51,311 nucleotides of DNA from Alphaproteobacteria bacterium (lineage in GTDB: Bacteria > Pseudomonadota > Alphaproteobacteria > Rhodospirillales > Casp-alpha2), in the NCBI GenBank assembly GCA_014382345.1, contig JACNJX010000074.1, positions 1 to 51,311 of the forward strand, read 5' to 3'. Under the pieces are notes generated by a model. The model was not told the DNA's origin. It saw nothing but the letters and a program-made list of their open reading frames with translations, and made no database searches. Every line of letters starts with the position of its first letter. Position 1 is the first letter of the stretch. Of this stretch, positions 9,755 to 17,157 are shown one piece after another. The translations under genes were made by a program, and so were the position numbers.

Positions 9755-10333
9755 GTGAGCGCGCGCCTGATCCTTGCCTCCGCCTCGCCCCGGCGGCTCG
9801 ACCTACTGTCGCAGATCGGCATTGATCCGGATGACGTCGCGGCCGCCGAAATCGACGAAACCCCTATCAAGCATGAACGGCCGGTGGATATGGCGATACG
9901 CCTGGCCGAAGCCAAGGCGGCGCATGTTGCCGGACAATTCACCGGCGACTGGGTGTTGGCGGCGGATACCGTGGTTGCCTGCGGGCGGCGCATTCTGGGC
10001 AAACCGGCGGACGAGACGGAAGCCCGCACATTTCTGAGTTTGCTCTCGGGCCGCCGCCATCGGGTGCATGGCGGCATCTGCCTGATCGGACCTGACGGGC
10101 GGCGCTATCAGCGTCTTGTGACGACAGCGGTGATGTTCAAGCGCTTGTCCAAAAACGAACTGGATGCCTATATCCTTGGCGGAGAATGGAGCGGCAAGGC
10201 CGGTGCCTATGCCATTCAGGGTGCAGCGGCGGCGTTTGTCCCGAAAATCATCGGATCGTACTCCAACGTGGTCGGCCTGGCGCTGGCGGAAACGGCTGGC
10301 CTGTTGCATGGCGCCGGGTACAGCCCCGGTTAA
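9755..10333 (+). CDS. maf: Maf/YceF-type nucleoside triphosphate pyrophosphatase
   Basis: 192 aa, Maf fold (house-cleaning NTP pyrophosphatases acting on dTTP/UTP or modified nucleotides). The N-terminus LILASASPRRLDLLSQIGI contains the S-x-S-P-R-R signature. The catalytic region AADTVVACGRRILGKPADETEA and the later GEWSGKAGAYAIQGAAAAFV are typical. The start is GTG 9755 after CCGGGGCCGCC. Substrate subtype (YhdE-like or YceF-like) cannot be fixed by eye. The next start codon, of the RNase gene, is 6 bases after the stop. Confidence 0.94.
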   Translation: MSARLILASASPRRLDLLSQIGIDPDDVAAAEIDETPIKHERPVDMAIRLAEAKAAHVAGQFTGDWVLAADTVVACGRRILGKPADETEARTFLSLLSGRRHRVHGGICLIGPDGRRYQRLVTTAVMFKRLSKNELDAYILGGEWSGKAGAYAIQGAAAAFVPKIIGSYSNVVGLALAETAGLLHGAGYSPG

Positions 10334-10339
10334 TCGCCG

Positions 10340-11779
10340 ATGTCCGTTGACCAGATCCTTATCAGCACATCTCCGGGGGAAACCCGCACGGCGCTGCTGT
10401 CCGGCGGGCGGCTGGTGGAATTTCTCATTGAACGAAAGGGCCGGGAAAGCCTGGTCGGCAATATCCATATGGGCCGTGTCACGGCGGTGGTTGAGACCAT
10501 CGGCGCGGCCTTCGTTTCCATCGGCCAAGAGCGGGACGGTTTTCTCGCCCTGGCCGAAGCGCGCCCGGCCGGAGAAACGGGCGGGGGCATCGGCGATTTC
10601 GTCAACGAAGGGGATGCGGTCCTGGTGCAGGTCCAGCGCGATCCGGTGGAAGACAAGGGCGCGAAGCTGACGTGTCATGTCTCCCTGGCCGGGGCGTATC
10701 TTATTTTTCTGCCGTTTGAATCCGGAGTGTCCGTGTCCCGGCGCATTACCGGCGGGGCGGAACGTGGCCGCCTGAAGACTCTGGCGAATAGTTTGGCTGC
10801 GGGGCAGGGTGGATGCATCGTCCGCACCCAGGCCGAAGACGCCGATGAGGAGGATCTCCGCGAAGACGCCGCCCGCCTGATGGAACGCTGGCGGGATATT
10901 CAGGAAAAGGCGGACGCCGCAAACCCACCCGCGCGGGTGCATGAAGGCGCCGGTCTGGCCTGCCGGGCCTTAAGGGATTTCGGCGGTGAGGCGTTGCGTG
11001 AAATTGTTGTCGATGACGCCGGTGCCCTGAACCGGGTGCGGGGTTTTTGCGATGCGGAAATGCCGTGGCTGGCGCCTTTGGTGTCCCTGCAAAAGGGGCC
11101 GGATGACCTATTCGAGGCTACGGGTGCGGCTGAGCAGATCGACGCTGCCTTTCGGCCAAAAGTCGGGCTTGCGGGCGGCGGTTCCATCATCATCGGCCAG
11201 ACCCCGGCGCTAACCGCCATCGACGTGAATTCCGGCGAGCAGGACGCTTTTAAGGCCAATCTGGAAGCCGCCGCCGAGATCGCCCGCCAGATCCGGCTGC
11301 GCAATATTTCCGGCCTTATCGTCGTCGATTTTTTACGGCTAAAGGACGAGGGACGGAAAAAGGTCGTTCTGGATGCGCTGAAAAAGGCCGCCACCGCCGA
11401 TCCCCTGGTGCTCAACGTTGCGGGTTTCACACGCTTGGGCCTGGTGGAAATGACACGGCCCCGCCACGGCCTGTCGCTGATGCATGTTGTTTGCGGCCCA
11501 GACCTGTTGGAACCCGTGCCATCGGTGGAAACCCAGGCGCTTGAGGCGCTTCGCCGGGTTCTTATAGAAGCGTCTGTCGGGATGGGGGGAAAGGCAGGGG
11601 TGACCTTGCGCGCGCCCGAGGGTGTGATCGCGGCGCTGAAAGGTTCGGGCGGGGCAGACTCTCCCGCCGCCCTGGCCCTCACACAGGCCCAAGACCGGCT
11701 CGGACTTGCCATCGGCCTAGAGCCCGATCACACTCTGGCCGAAGGACAGTGCGACATTACCTTCGGAAACGGGGGCTAA
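10340..11779 (+). CDS. Ribonuclease E/G family protein (short, no Zn-link)
   Basis: 479 aa. It begins with the RNase E/G N-terminal block DQILISTSPGETRTALLSGG and an S1-like insertion (NIHMGRVTAVVETIGAAFVSI). It contains the DNase I-like catalytic core with Mg2+-binding TAIDVNSGEQDAFKAN and GLIVVDFLRLKDEGRK, then TRLGLVEMTRPRHG. RNase E and G normally continue into a zinc-link CPxC. Here the equivalent stretch reads VVCGPDLLEPVPS, with a single Cys, so the zinc-linked tetramer seems lost. It also lacks the long RNase E degradosome scaffold. Endoribonuclease activity on rRNA/mRNA 5' ends is likely but unproven. This short type sits between maf and yacG in many alphaproteobacteria. Confidence 0.9.
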   Translation: MSVDQILISTSPGETRTALLSGGRLVEFLIERKGRESLVGNIHMGRVTAVVETIGAAFVSIGQERDGFLALAEARPAGETGGGIGDFVNEGDAVLVQVQRDPVEDKGAKLTCHVSLAGAYLIFLPFESGVSVSRRITGGAERGRLKTLANSLAAGQGGCIVRTQAEDADEEDLREDAARLMERWRDIQEKADAANPPARVHEGAGLACRALRDFGGEALREIVVDDAGALNRVRGFCDAEMPWLAPLVSLQKGPDDLFEATGAAEQIDAAFRPKVGLAGGGSIIIGQTPALTAIDVNSGEQDAFKANLEAAAEIARQIRLRNISGLIVVDFLRLKDEGRKKVVLDALKKAATADPLVLNVAGFTRLGLVEMTRPRHGLSLMHVVCGPDLLEPVPSVETQALEALRRVLIEASVGMGGKAGVTLRAPEGVIAALKGSGGADSPAALALTQAQDRLGLAIGLEPDHTLAEGQCDITFGNGG

Positions 11780-11788
11780 AAGGAAGCC

Positions 11789-12016
11789 ATGGCGAAAAAA
11801 AACGACCCGGCAGACAAGGTGGTGCCGTTGAAAAAAAGCAAGTGTCCGACATGCGCCAAACCGGCGACGGCGAAATACCATCCGTTCTGTTCGAACCGTT
11901 GCGCCAACATGGACCTCGGGCGCTGGCTCAACGGCGAATACCGGATTCCCACCAACGAAGCCCCCTCCGATGGCGACTTTGCCGACGCCCTGACCGATGG
12001 GGACGAAGACGCCTAG
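11789..12016 (+). CDS. yacG: DNA gyrase inhibitor YacG
   Basis: 75-aa zinc-binding protein that binds GyrB and inhibits DNA binding in E. coli. The four-Cys zinc ribbon is intact (CPTCAKPA and FCSNRCANMD), followed by the invariant LGRWLNGEYRIP. The acidic tail is normal. The start ATG follows TAAAAGGAAGCC (AAGGA Shine-Dalgarno), 9 bases after the ribonuclease gene. Full length. Confidence 0.95.
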   Translation: MAKKNDPADKVVPLKKSKCPTCAKPATAKYHPFCSNRCANMDLGRWLNGEYRIPTNEAPSDGDFADALTDGDEDA

Positions 12017-12056
12017 AGGCCTTGAAAGGGCGGGGCAAGGCAGGGCATTGGCATGC

Positions 12057-12085
12057 TGGACACATACGGGGAATTCTTCTATAAG
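12057..12085 (+). promoter_or_regulatory. Probable sigma70-type promoter of tRNA-Phe
   Basis: TGGACA (12057-12062) and TATAAG (12080-12085) are separated by 17 bases, about 60 bases upstream of the mature tRNA. Spacing and both hexamers fit the housekeeping sigma factor. Confidence 0.5.
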
Positions 12086-12145
12086 CGCGTTTCGCGGTTC
12101 TACGGGGCCTTTCTGGACCCGTGATCGCTTCCCTTCCGGGATAAA

Positions 12146-12221
12146 GCCCAGGTAGCTCAGTTGGTAGAGCAGCGGATTGAAAATCCGCGTGTCGGCGGTT
12201 CAATTCCGTCCCTGGGCACCA
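12146..12221 (+). tRNA. tRNA-Phe (GAA anticodon)
   Basis: The cloverleaf is complete: acceptor GCCCAGG/CCTGGGC, D arm GCTC-AGTTGGTA-GAGC, anticodon stem GCGGA/TCCGC around TTGAAAA (anticodon GAA), T arm GGCGG-TTCAATT-CCGTC, then ACCA. CCA is encoded. The 3' half, from the anticodon loop through CCA plus three more bases, is duplicated at 19249-19297. This marks the gene as the attachment site of the island that follows. Confidence 0.97.
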
Positions 12222-12224
12222 TTC
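12176..12224 (+). repeat. Left 49-bp direct repeat (attL-like, within tRNA-Phe)
   Basis: Starts in the anticodon arm (ATTGAAAATCCG...) and runs through CCA plus TTC. It is identical over 49 bases to 19249-19297. This copy is joined to the functional 5' half of tRNA-Phe. Confidence 0.88.
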
Positions 12225-12536
12225 TTTTTCTCAAATGAAAATAATTGGTTAGTTTCAATGCTGGACCTTTTTTTTATGCTTGGGTGATGGCCTGCCCCGA
12301 CGTGGTTTTAGGGTGTTAACAGATGTCCGCTTTTGGGGGCAAAGCGGAAGTAAATTGCCGTTCCCGAAAGAGTCCGTTAATAGCCAGAAGCGGACATAAT
12401 AAAATGCGTTCCATCGGATTTTTTGAAAATAACCGTTGTTTTGAAAAACAGGACAGTTCGCGTGTTACCGTGACAGCCTCTCGGTTATCCAATATCATGG
12501 TCGACAACAGGCACGGCGCATAGAGGCCAGACCAGA
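12222..12536 (+). other. AT-rich intergenic leader of glgC
   Basis: This 315-base stretch between tRNA-Phe and glgC holds a T-rich tract just after the tRNA (usable as a terminator), repeat copy A at 12323-12397, and about 140 bases before glgC. I found no convincing gene. The short open frame through it is the translation of the repeat. No clear promoter hexamers stand out. Confidence 0.5.
12323..12397 (+). repeat. Intergenic palindromic repeat, copy A
   Basis: A 75-base unit bounded by the inverted ends ATGTCCGCTT (12323-12332) and AAGCGGACAT (12388-12397). It contains an internal hairpin TCCGCTTT (12326-12333) / AAAGCGGA (12341-12348) with a G-rich loop. Related copies lie near 18968, 28541 and 29228. 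It is probably a REP-like non-coding element. Confidence 0.75.
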
Positions 12537-13814
12537 ATGCCAGATAAAGCAGCCCGTTTTATCAGCCGTCTTACTCACAACACCCTTGCCCTCGTGCTGG
12601 CGGGTGGGCGAGGTAGCCGATTGGGTGTATTGACCGACTGGCGAACTAAACCGGCGGTTCCATTTGGCGGCAAGTTCCGCATCATCGATTTCACCCTATC
12701 CAATTGCCTCAATTCCGGAATCCGGCAAATCTGCGTACTGACGCAGTACAAATCCCATTCCCTGATTCAGCACCTGCTGCAAGGGTGGACCCACCTCAAT
12801 TCGGAACATGGGGATTTCATCGATATCATCCCCGCCCAGCAGTGGCTGGACGACGATCAGTGGTACCAGGGCACAGCGGACGCCGTCCACCAATCACTGG
12901 ACATTATCGAAGGATATGCCCCGGAATATGTCCTGATCCTTGCCGGCGACCATATCTATGGCATGGACTATGGGGAGATGCTGGCGGAGCACGTCGAGTC
13001 CGGGGCCAATTTCACCATTGCGTGTAACGCCGTTCACATGGCGGAAGCCAGCCAATTCGGCAATATGCAGGTCGACGAAACTGGGCGCATCGTCGACTTC
13101 GAGGAAAAACCGGAAACCCCCAAACCCATGCCGGACAATCCGGAGATGGCGCTAGGCAGTATGGGCATTTACGTGTTTTCCTTGGGTTATCTACGCGATC
13201 AGCTTCTGCGCGACGCCGCCGACGAAACCTCCAGCCACGATTTCGGTAAGGATGTGATTCCCTACGCACTCGCTCACGGGGATCATGTGCAAGCCTATCA
13301 GTTCCAGGGCCCGACACAGGAAGGCAGCCCCTATTGGCGCGACGTCGGAACGATCGATGCCTACTATCAGGCAAACATGGAACTCATTTCCAAGAACCCG
13401 CCATTCGATATTTACGATAGGAAATGGCGCATCTTAACCAGTCAGCCGCAACTTCCACCGGCCCGTTTTCTGGGCCGTGGAAAGGGCTGTGGGATCGAGA
13501 ACTCCATAGTCAGCGGCGGTTGCGAGATTGAAATTTCGAAGCTTTATAATTCGATTCTATTTTCCAACGTCAAAGTCTACCAGGGATGCCGACTCGAAGG
13601 CGTCCTGGCGCTTCCCGGCTGCGAGATCGGCAGGGGATCGAAATTGAAGAATGTGATCCTCGATAACCAGTGCCGCGTGCCGGAGGGAACGGTCATCGGC
13701 GAAAATGCAGAAGACGATAAGAAACGGTTTATTCAGTCCGAAGCCGGGATTGTCGTCGTCAACCGCAAGATGCTCGGTCAAGACGATGGATACATCCCCG
13801 GCGTCACTAACTAA
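12537..13814 (+). CDS. glgC: Glucose-1-phosphate adenylyltransferase
   Basis: Makes ADP-glucose from glucose-1-phosphate and ATP. 425 aa with the nucleotide motif LVLAGGRGSRLGVLTDWRTK, PAVPFGGKFRIIDF and ICVLTQYKSHSLIQHL. The sugar-nucleotide region includes WYQGTADAVHQ and ILAGDHIYGMDY, and FEEKPETPKP is also present. A C-terminal left-handed beta-helix region holds the usual allosteric domain. ADP-glucose normally feeds glycogen synthase, but no glgA, glgB or glgP is in the window. Instead it shares the island with an SPS-type glycosyltransferase and pgi, suggesting that ADP-glucose may serve as that enzyme's donor here. The start ATG 12537 follows AGAGGCCAGACCAGA. Confidence 0.96.
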   Translation: MPDKAARFISRLTHNTLALVLAGGRGSRLGVLTDWRTKPAVPFGGKFRIIDFTLSNCLNSGIRQICVLTQYKSHSLIQHLLQGWTHLNSEHGDFIDIIPAQQWLDDDQWYQGTADAVHQSLDIIEGYAPEYVLILAGDHIYGMDYGEMLAEHVESGANFTIACNAVHMAEASQFGNMQVDETGRIVDFEEKPETPKPMPDNPEMALGSMGIYVFSLGYLRDQLLRDAADETSSHDFGKDVIPYALAHGDHVQAYQFQGPTQEGSPYWRDVGTIDAYYQANMELISKNPPFDIYDRKWRILTSQPQLPPARFLGRGKGCGIENSIVSGGCEIEISKLYNSILFSNVKVYQGCRLEGVLALPGCEIGRGSKLKNVILDNQCRVPEGTVIGENAEDDKKRFIQSEAGIVVVNRKMLGQDDGYIPGVTN

Positions 13815-13854
13815 AGCTTTTGAAGCCGCTCACCGGAGTTAAGCAAAAAAAATC

Positions 13855-14952
13855 CTAGTCCGTATAAAAAGGCGTTCGAACGCAGGCCAGCGTCTTTTCC
13901 AGGCTGAAAAAATCGACTCCCCCAGTATCCAACAACGCCTTATCCTCGCTGCTAGAGAACACAAGTTCTCCCAAAACCTCGAGCCCGCCGATTAGACCGG
14001 ACAAGCCGTCGCCATGGGTCTTTGACCGGTCGCGGGGAATGAAATAGAGGGTGATAGCATCACCGTCCAGATCACTCGAGACAATGAAATTGGCCGTCAA
14101 CCCGTTTATTCGCTTGCGGTTGCGGGTTGCCCAATCGGCAATCCAACCCGATGCCTGAGCGAGAACCTCTTCAGGGACGCCCGTCCACATGGCAACGTCG
14201 AGCGGATAGTCTTCAAGGAACATCCCGTCCCGGCCACTTTCCCGGTGCCGGCGGCCGACGCATTCCAGCGGAAATTCCGGCTCATCGTCGGGCCGCTTGA
14301 AAAACTGGAAATGCAGATGTCCGGGGATCGACGCGCCGGCATTGACGCCATTGTAAAACCCCAGGTAGCCGGGCATGCGCGTGCTGAGCCCGACGAGATC
14401 ATTGAGCAGTTTTGAGACGTCCAAGGTGCCCTTTTCGCACACCGGCCATTCCTGGGATGTGTGCTCCGTCGTCGCGATGACGACATGGGTCGGCAATAAC
14501 GGAAAGGGGTTCATCCAAGCGTAATAGCTGTTTTCGCCCAAGTGGACCTCGTAGCCCATTTCGGCGCCCTGTTGCTGCCAGCGAATGTTATCACGGCACA
14601 AAAAGCAGCCGTCGTTTTTGATGTCGGAGCCGGGCGGCGGCGCCGATAAGCCGGACCCACTGAAGCGCAAAGCCCGTTCCGGGTTATACTGGACACGAAA
14701 GAAACGGGACGGGTCCTCCGGGTGGGCGAAGACATGGCGCTCAACGGAAGACAAGTTCAGTTTGATGAAGCCGGATTCCTGCTGATGGCATTCCAGTTCC
14801 ATGAGTGCGCCGCCGAGTCCGCCCCCGCTGACTTCGATTTCGCGCAGCCGTGAGTTCAGTTCCGCCCAGGTTTTTTCGTAAGTTCCGTGCATGTCAGCCG
14901 CTATCATATTTCTCTGATCGGAACCCAGCCTTACATTGACCAGATGCCGCAT
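13855..14952 (-). CDS. HIT/GalT-superfamily nucleotidyltransferase or phosphorylase-like protein (DUF4922-like)
   Basis: 365 aa, soluble. A Cys pair in GCFLCRDNIRW resembles the zinc-binding CxxC of GalT-fold proteins. The later NAGASIPGHLHFQFF carries H-x-H-x-Q, the form seen in nucleotidyl transferases and phosphorylases (GalT, Ap4A phosphorylase, GDP-galactose phosphorylase) rather than the H-x-H-x-H of HIT hydrolases. NPFPLLPTHVVIATTEHTSQ matches the substrate-side strand of these folds. In an island with ADP-glucose synthesis, a sugar-nucleotide phosphorylase role is plausible but inferred. The start is ATG 14952; an internal ATG at 14907 is possible, as Shine-Dalgarno sites are weak for both. 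It converges on glgC and diverges from the kinase gene. Confidence 0.6.
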   Translation of the reverse strand: MRHLVNVRLGSDQRNMIAADMHGTYEKTWAELNSRLREIEVSGGGLGGALMELECHQQESGFIKLNLSSVERHVFAHPEDPSRFFRVQYNPERALRFSGSGLSAPPPGSDIKNDGCFLCRDNIRWQQQGAEMGYEVHLGENSYYAWMNPFPLLPTHVVIATTEHTSQEWPVCEKGTLDVSKLLNDLVGLSTRMPGYLGFYNGVNAGASIPGHLHFQFFKRPDDEPEFPLECVGRRHRESGRDGMFLEDYPLDVAMWTGVPEEVLAQASGWIADWATRNRKRINGLTANFIVSSDLDGDAITLYFIPRDRSKTHGDGLSGLIGGLEVLGELVFSSSEDKALLDTGGVDFFSLEKTLACVRTPFYTD

Positions 14953-15049
14953 TCAGACTTATATCCACAATCGCTGTATAATTTAGATGCGCCGGTTAAG
15001 AAACCGGAAAAATTCGATCAATTGATTTTTTAACGAACAGGAAGAATGC

Positions 15050-15700
15050 ATGCGTGGCGACACTATTATTGTGGAAGACCATCACCGGGAGGCTGCGGCG
15101 GAAATCGCACCTGTGATCCTGCTGAAAATCGAAGCGACGCCAGGAAAATATACGATTTCGGTGGCCGGGGAATCGGGCAGCGGTAAATCGGAAACCGCAA
15201 CTGCCATCGCTGACGCCTTGGCCGAGAAAGGCGTTAAAAGCATCATTTTCCAGCAGGACGATTATTTCGTCTATCCGCCGAAAACCAACGACCGCACGCG
15301 GCGCGAGGACATCGCCTGGGTCGGCCCGCAGGAGGTGAAAATAGACCTGCTCGACGAGCATCTTCAGGCCTTCCTCGACGGCGCAGGAGATATCGAAAAA
15401 CCGTTAGTCATTTACGAGGACGATTATGTTGATAGTGAAGTCATTACGACGGAAGGGGCCCGCGTCGCCATTGCCGAGGGCACCTATACGACGCTGCTGG
15501 ACAAGGTCGACACCCGCATTTTCATCGACCGGGATTACGAAGACACCCTCGCCCACCGGCAGAACCGAAATCGCGACGCCTCGGAACTGGACGCCTTCAC
15601 CGGCAACGTTCTGAAAATCGAGCACGACATCATTTCGTCGCATAAGCCGCGCGCCGACATCATCATAAACCGGGATTATACGGTTGACCTGCCGGACTAG
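15050..15700 (+). CDS. P-loop kinase, uridine kinase/phosphoribulokinase-like
   Basis: 216 aa with Walker A GESGSGKS at residues 40-47. This is followed by FQQDDYFVYPPKTNDRTRRE, which matches the D-D-Y-(Y/F) nucleoside/sugar-binding segment of uridine kinases and phosphoribulokinases. YEDDYVDSEVITTEGARVAI and AEGTYTTLL correspond to the strand ending in the catalytic-side Glu (usually xEGxY/L). IFIDRDYEDTLAHRQNR is the lid-like region. It probably phosphorylates a sugar, nucleoside or hydroxy acid in the cytoplasm. It is followed 41 bases later by the SPS-type glycosyltransferase on the same strand, so a sugar substrate in that pathway is a reasonable guess. Not a housekeeping udk in length or detail. 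Confidence 0.65.
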   Translation: MRGDTIIVEDHHREAAAEIAPVILLKIEATPGKYTISVAGESGSGKSETATAIADALAEKGVKSIIFQQDDYFVYPPKTNDRTRREDIAWVGPQEVKIDLLDEHLQAFLDGAGDIEKPLVIYEDDYVDSEVITTEGARVAIAEGTYTTLLDKVDTRIFIDRDYEDTLAHRQNRNRDASELDAFTGNVLKIEHDIISSHKPRADIIINRDYTVDLPD

Positions 15701-15741
15701 AGAATTCTTCTTCCCGCCTCCCTTTTTCAAGGTTTTTCGAC

Positions 15742-17157
15742 ATGCATATCGCCTTCCTGAACCCTCAGGGCAATTTTGACGAGGACGACTCCTATCTTGC
15801 GGAACATCCCGACTTCGGCGGACAACTGGTTTACGTCAAGGAGGTCGCCCAGTCCATGTGTCGCCTGGGTCATAAGGTCGACATCATCACCCGGCGCATG
15901 GAAGACCCCGACTGGCCGGAGTTTTCCGCCGCTCTCGACCATTACGCCGGTTACGAGGAAAACCTGCGCATCGTCCGCCTGGATTGCGGCGGGCCGGATT
16001 TTCTGAACAAGGAGGATCTATGGCCGCACCTGGATGAATTCGTTGACAACATGCTTGCATTTTATGGCAACAACAGGCCGGATTTTACCACCGCGCATTA
16101 CGCCGACGGCGGCTACTGCTCGGCGCGCATTCAGGCGTTGACCGGCATCGACTTCACCCTGACCGGCCATTCGCTAGGTGCGCAAAAACTGGATAAGCTG
16201 GGCACCAACTCCGGTAACTGGCCGGAGATGGAAGCGCGGTTCCGGTTCTCGCGGCGCATCGACGCCGAACGCCTCGCTATGACGCGGGCTTATCGCATCA
16301 TCACTTCGACGGAACAGGAACACAGTGAACAATATTCTCATCCCCTCTATCAAGGCGCCGTCGACGTCGACGAACCGGGCAAGTTTTCGGTCATCCCGCC
16401 GGGCGTCAACACGCGCATTTTCACAACTGATAAGTCGGAGCAAGACGAGCGGGTCGGGAACGAACTGCCGGCCCGGCTGGGCGAAAACGTCGATCCCTTC
16501 GTCCTGGTTTCAAGCCGGCTCGACGAAAAAAAGAACATCATCGGCGTGGTCAAGGCCTTCGCCGAATCGGAAACCCTGCGGCAACGCGCCCGTCTCGCCA
16601 TCTGCATCCGCGGTGTCGACGATCCGTATCGGGACATCGGCCATCTTCCGGACACCGAAAAACTGGTGCTTCGGGAATTTCTTGATGTTATCGACCACGC
16701 GAATATGGCCGACAGGGTCCACTACCTGAATATCCATTCGCAAAAGGAACTGGCCGCCACCTATCGCTTCCTCGCCAAAAGGGGCTCGGTGTTTGCCCTG
16801 ACCGCCTTCTACGAGCCGTTCGGCCTCGCACCGATCGAGGCGGTGGCCTGCGGGCTCGCCTGCGTCGCCACCCAAAACGGCGGCCCGTCGGAAATTTTCG
16901 AGGATGGGTCAGGCATACTAGTCGACCCGTTCGATGCCGACGCCATCGCGGGCGGCCTGCTGACGGCGATCGACAATCACGCTGACCTGTCGGAAAGGGC
17001 GCGGCAAAGGGTGCTCAACATGTACACCTGGGACAAAACGGCAGAGGCTTATCTCGGTGTTATCAAGAAAGGCGTCGCCGCAGGCAGAGACGCGGGCGCG
17101 GACATCCCGGCGTTGAACGCCGAAGATCGGATCACCGAATACCTCGGCAACGCCTGA
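15742..17157 (+). CDS. Sucrose-phosphate-synthase-type GT4 glycosyltransferase
   Basis: 471 aa, GT-B fold. The N-terminal domain has HPDFGGQLVYVKEVAQSM and VDIITRRMEDPDWPEF, the GGQ and TRR features of sucrose-phosphate and mannosylfructose-phosphate synthases. GHSLGAQKLDKLG and FSVIPPGVNTRIF follow. The C-terminal donor domain has VSSRLDEKKNI and the GT4 EX7E motif in YEPFGLAPIEAVACGLA. There is no fused HAD sucrose-phosphatase domain and no separate phosphatase nearby. The expected reaction is NDP-glucose plus fructose-6-phosphate (or a related acceptor) to a disaccharide phosphate. glgC could supply ADP-glucose and pgi fructose-6-phosphate. The exact product cannot be set by eye. It overlaps pgi tail-to-tail by 26 bases. 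Confidence 0.78.
   Translation: MHIAFLNPQGNFDEDDSYLAEHPDFGGQLVYVKEVAQSMCRLGHKVDIITRRMEDPDWPEFSAALDHYAGYEENLRIVRLDCGGPDFLNKEDLWPHLDEFVDNMLAFYGNNRPDFTTAHYADGGYCSARIQALTGIDFTLTGHSLGAQKLDKLGTNSGNWPEMEARFRFSRRIDAERLAMTRAYRIITSTEQEHSEQYSHPLYQGAVDVDEPGKFSVIPPGVNTRIFTTDKSEQDERVGNELPARLGENVDPFVLVSSRLDEKKNIIGVVKAFAESETLRQRARLAICIRGVDDPYRDIGHLPDTEKLVLREFLDVIDHANMADRVHYLNIHSQKELAATYRFLAKRGSVFALTAFYEPFGLAPIEAVACGLACVATQNGGPSEIFEDGSGILVDPFDADAIAGGLLTAIDNHADLSERARQRVLNMYTWDKTAEAYLGVIKKGVAAGRDAGADIPALNAEDRITEYLGNA

Noticed and set aside
9803-10942. 379-codon minus-strand frame across maf and the RNase gene
   Set aside because: Spans two genuine genes on the opposite strand and has shadow-type composition.
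12323-12523. Short ORF starting MSAFGGKAEVN before glgC
   Set aside because: It is the translation of intergenic repeat copy A; similar spurious ORFs arise wherever this repeat occurs.
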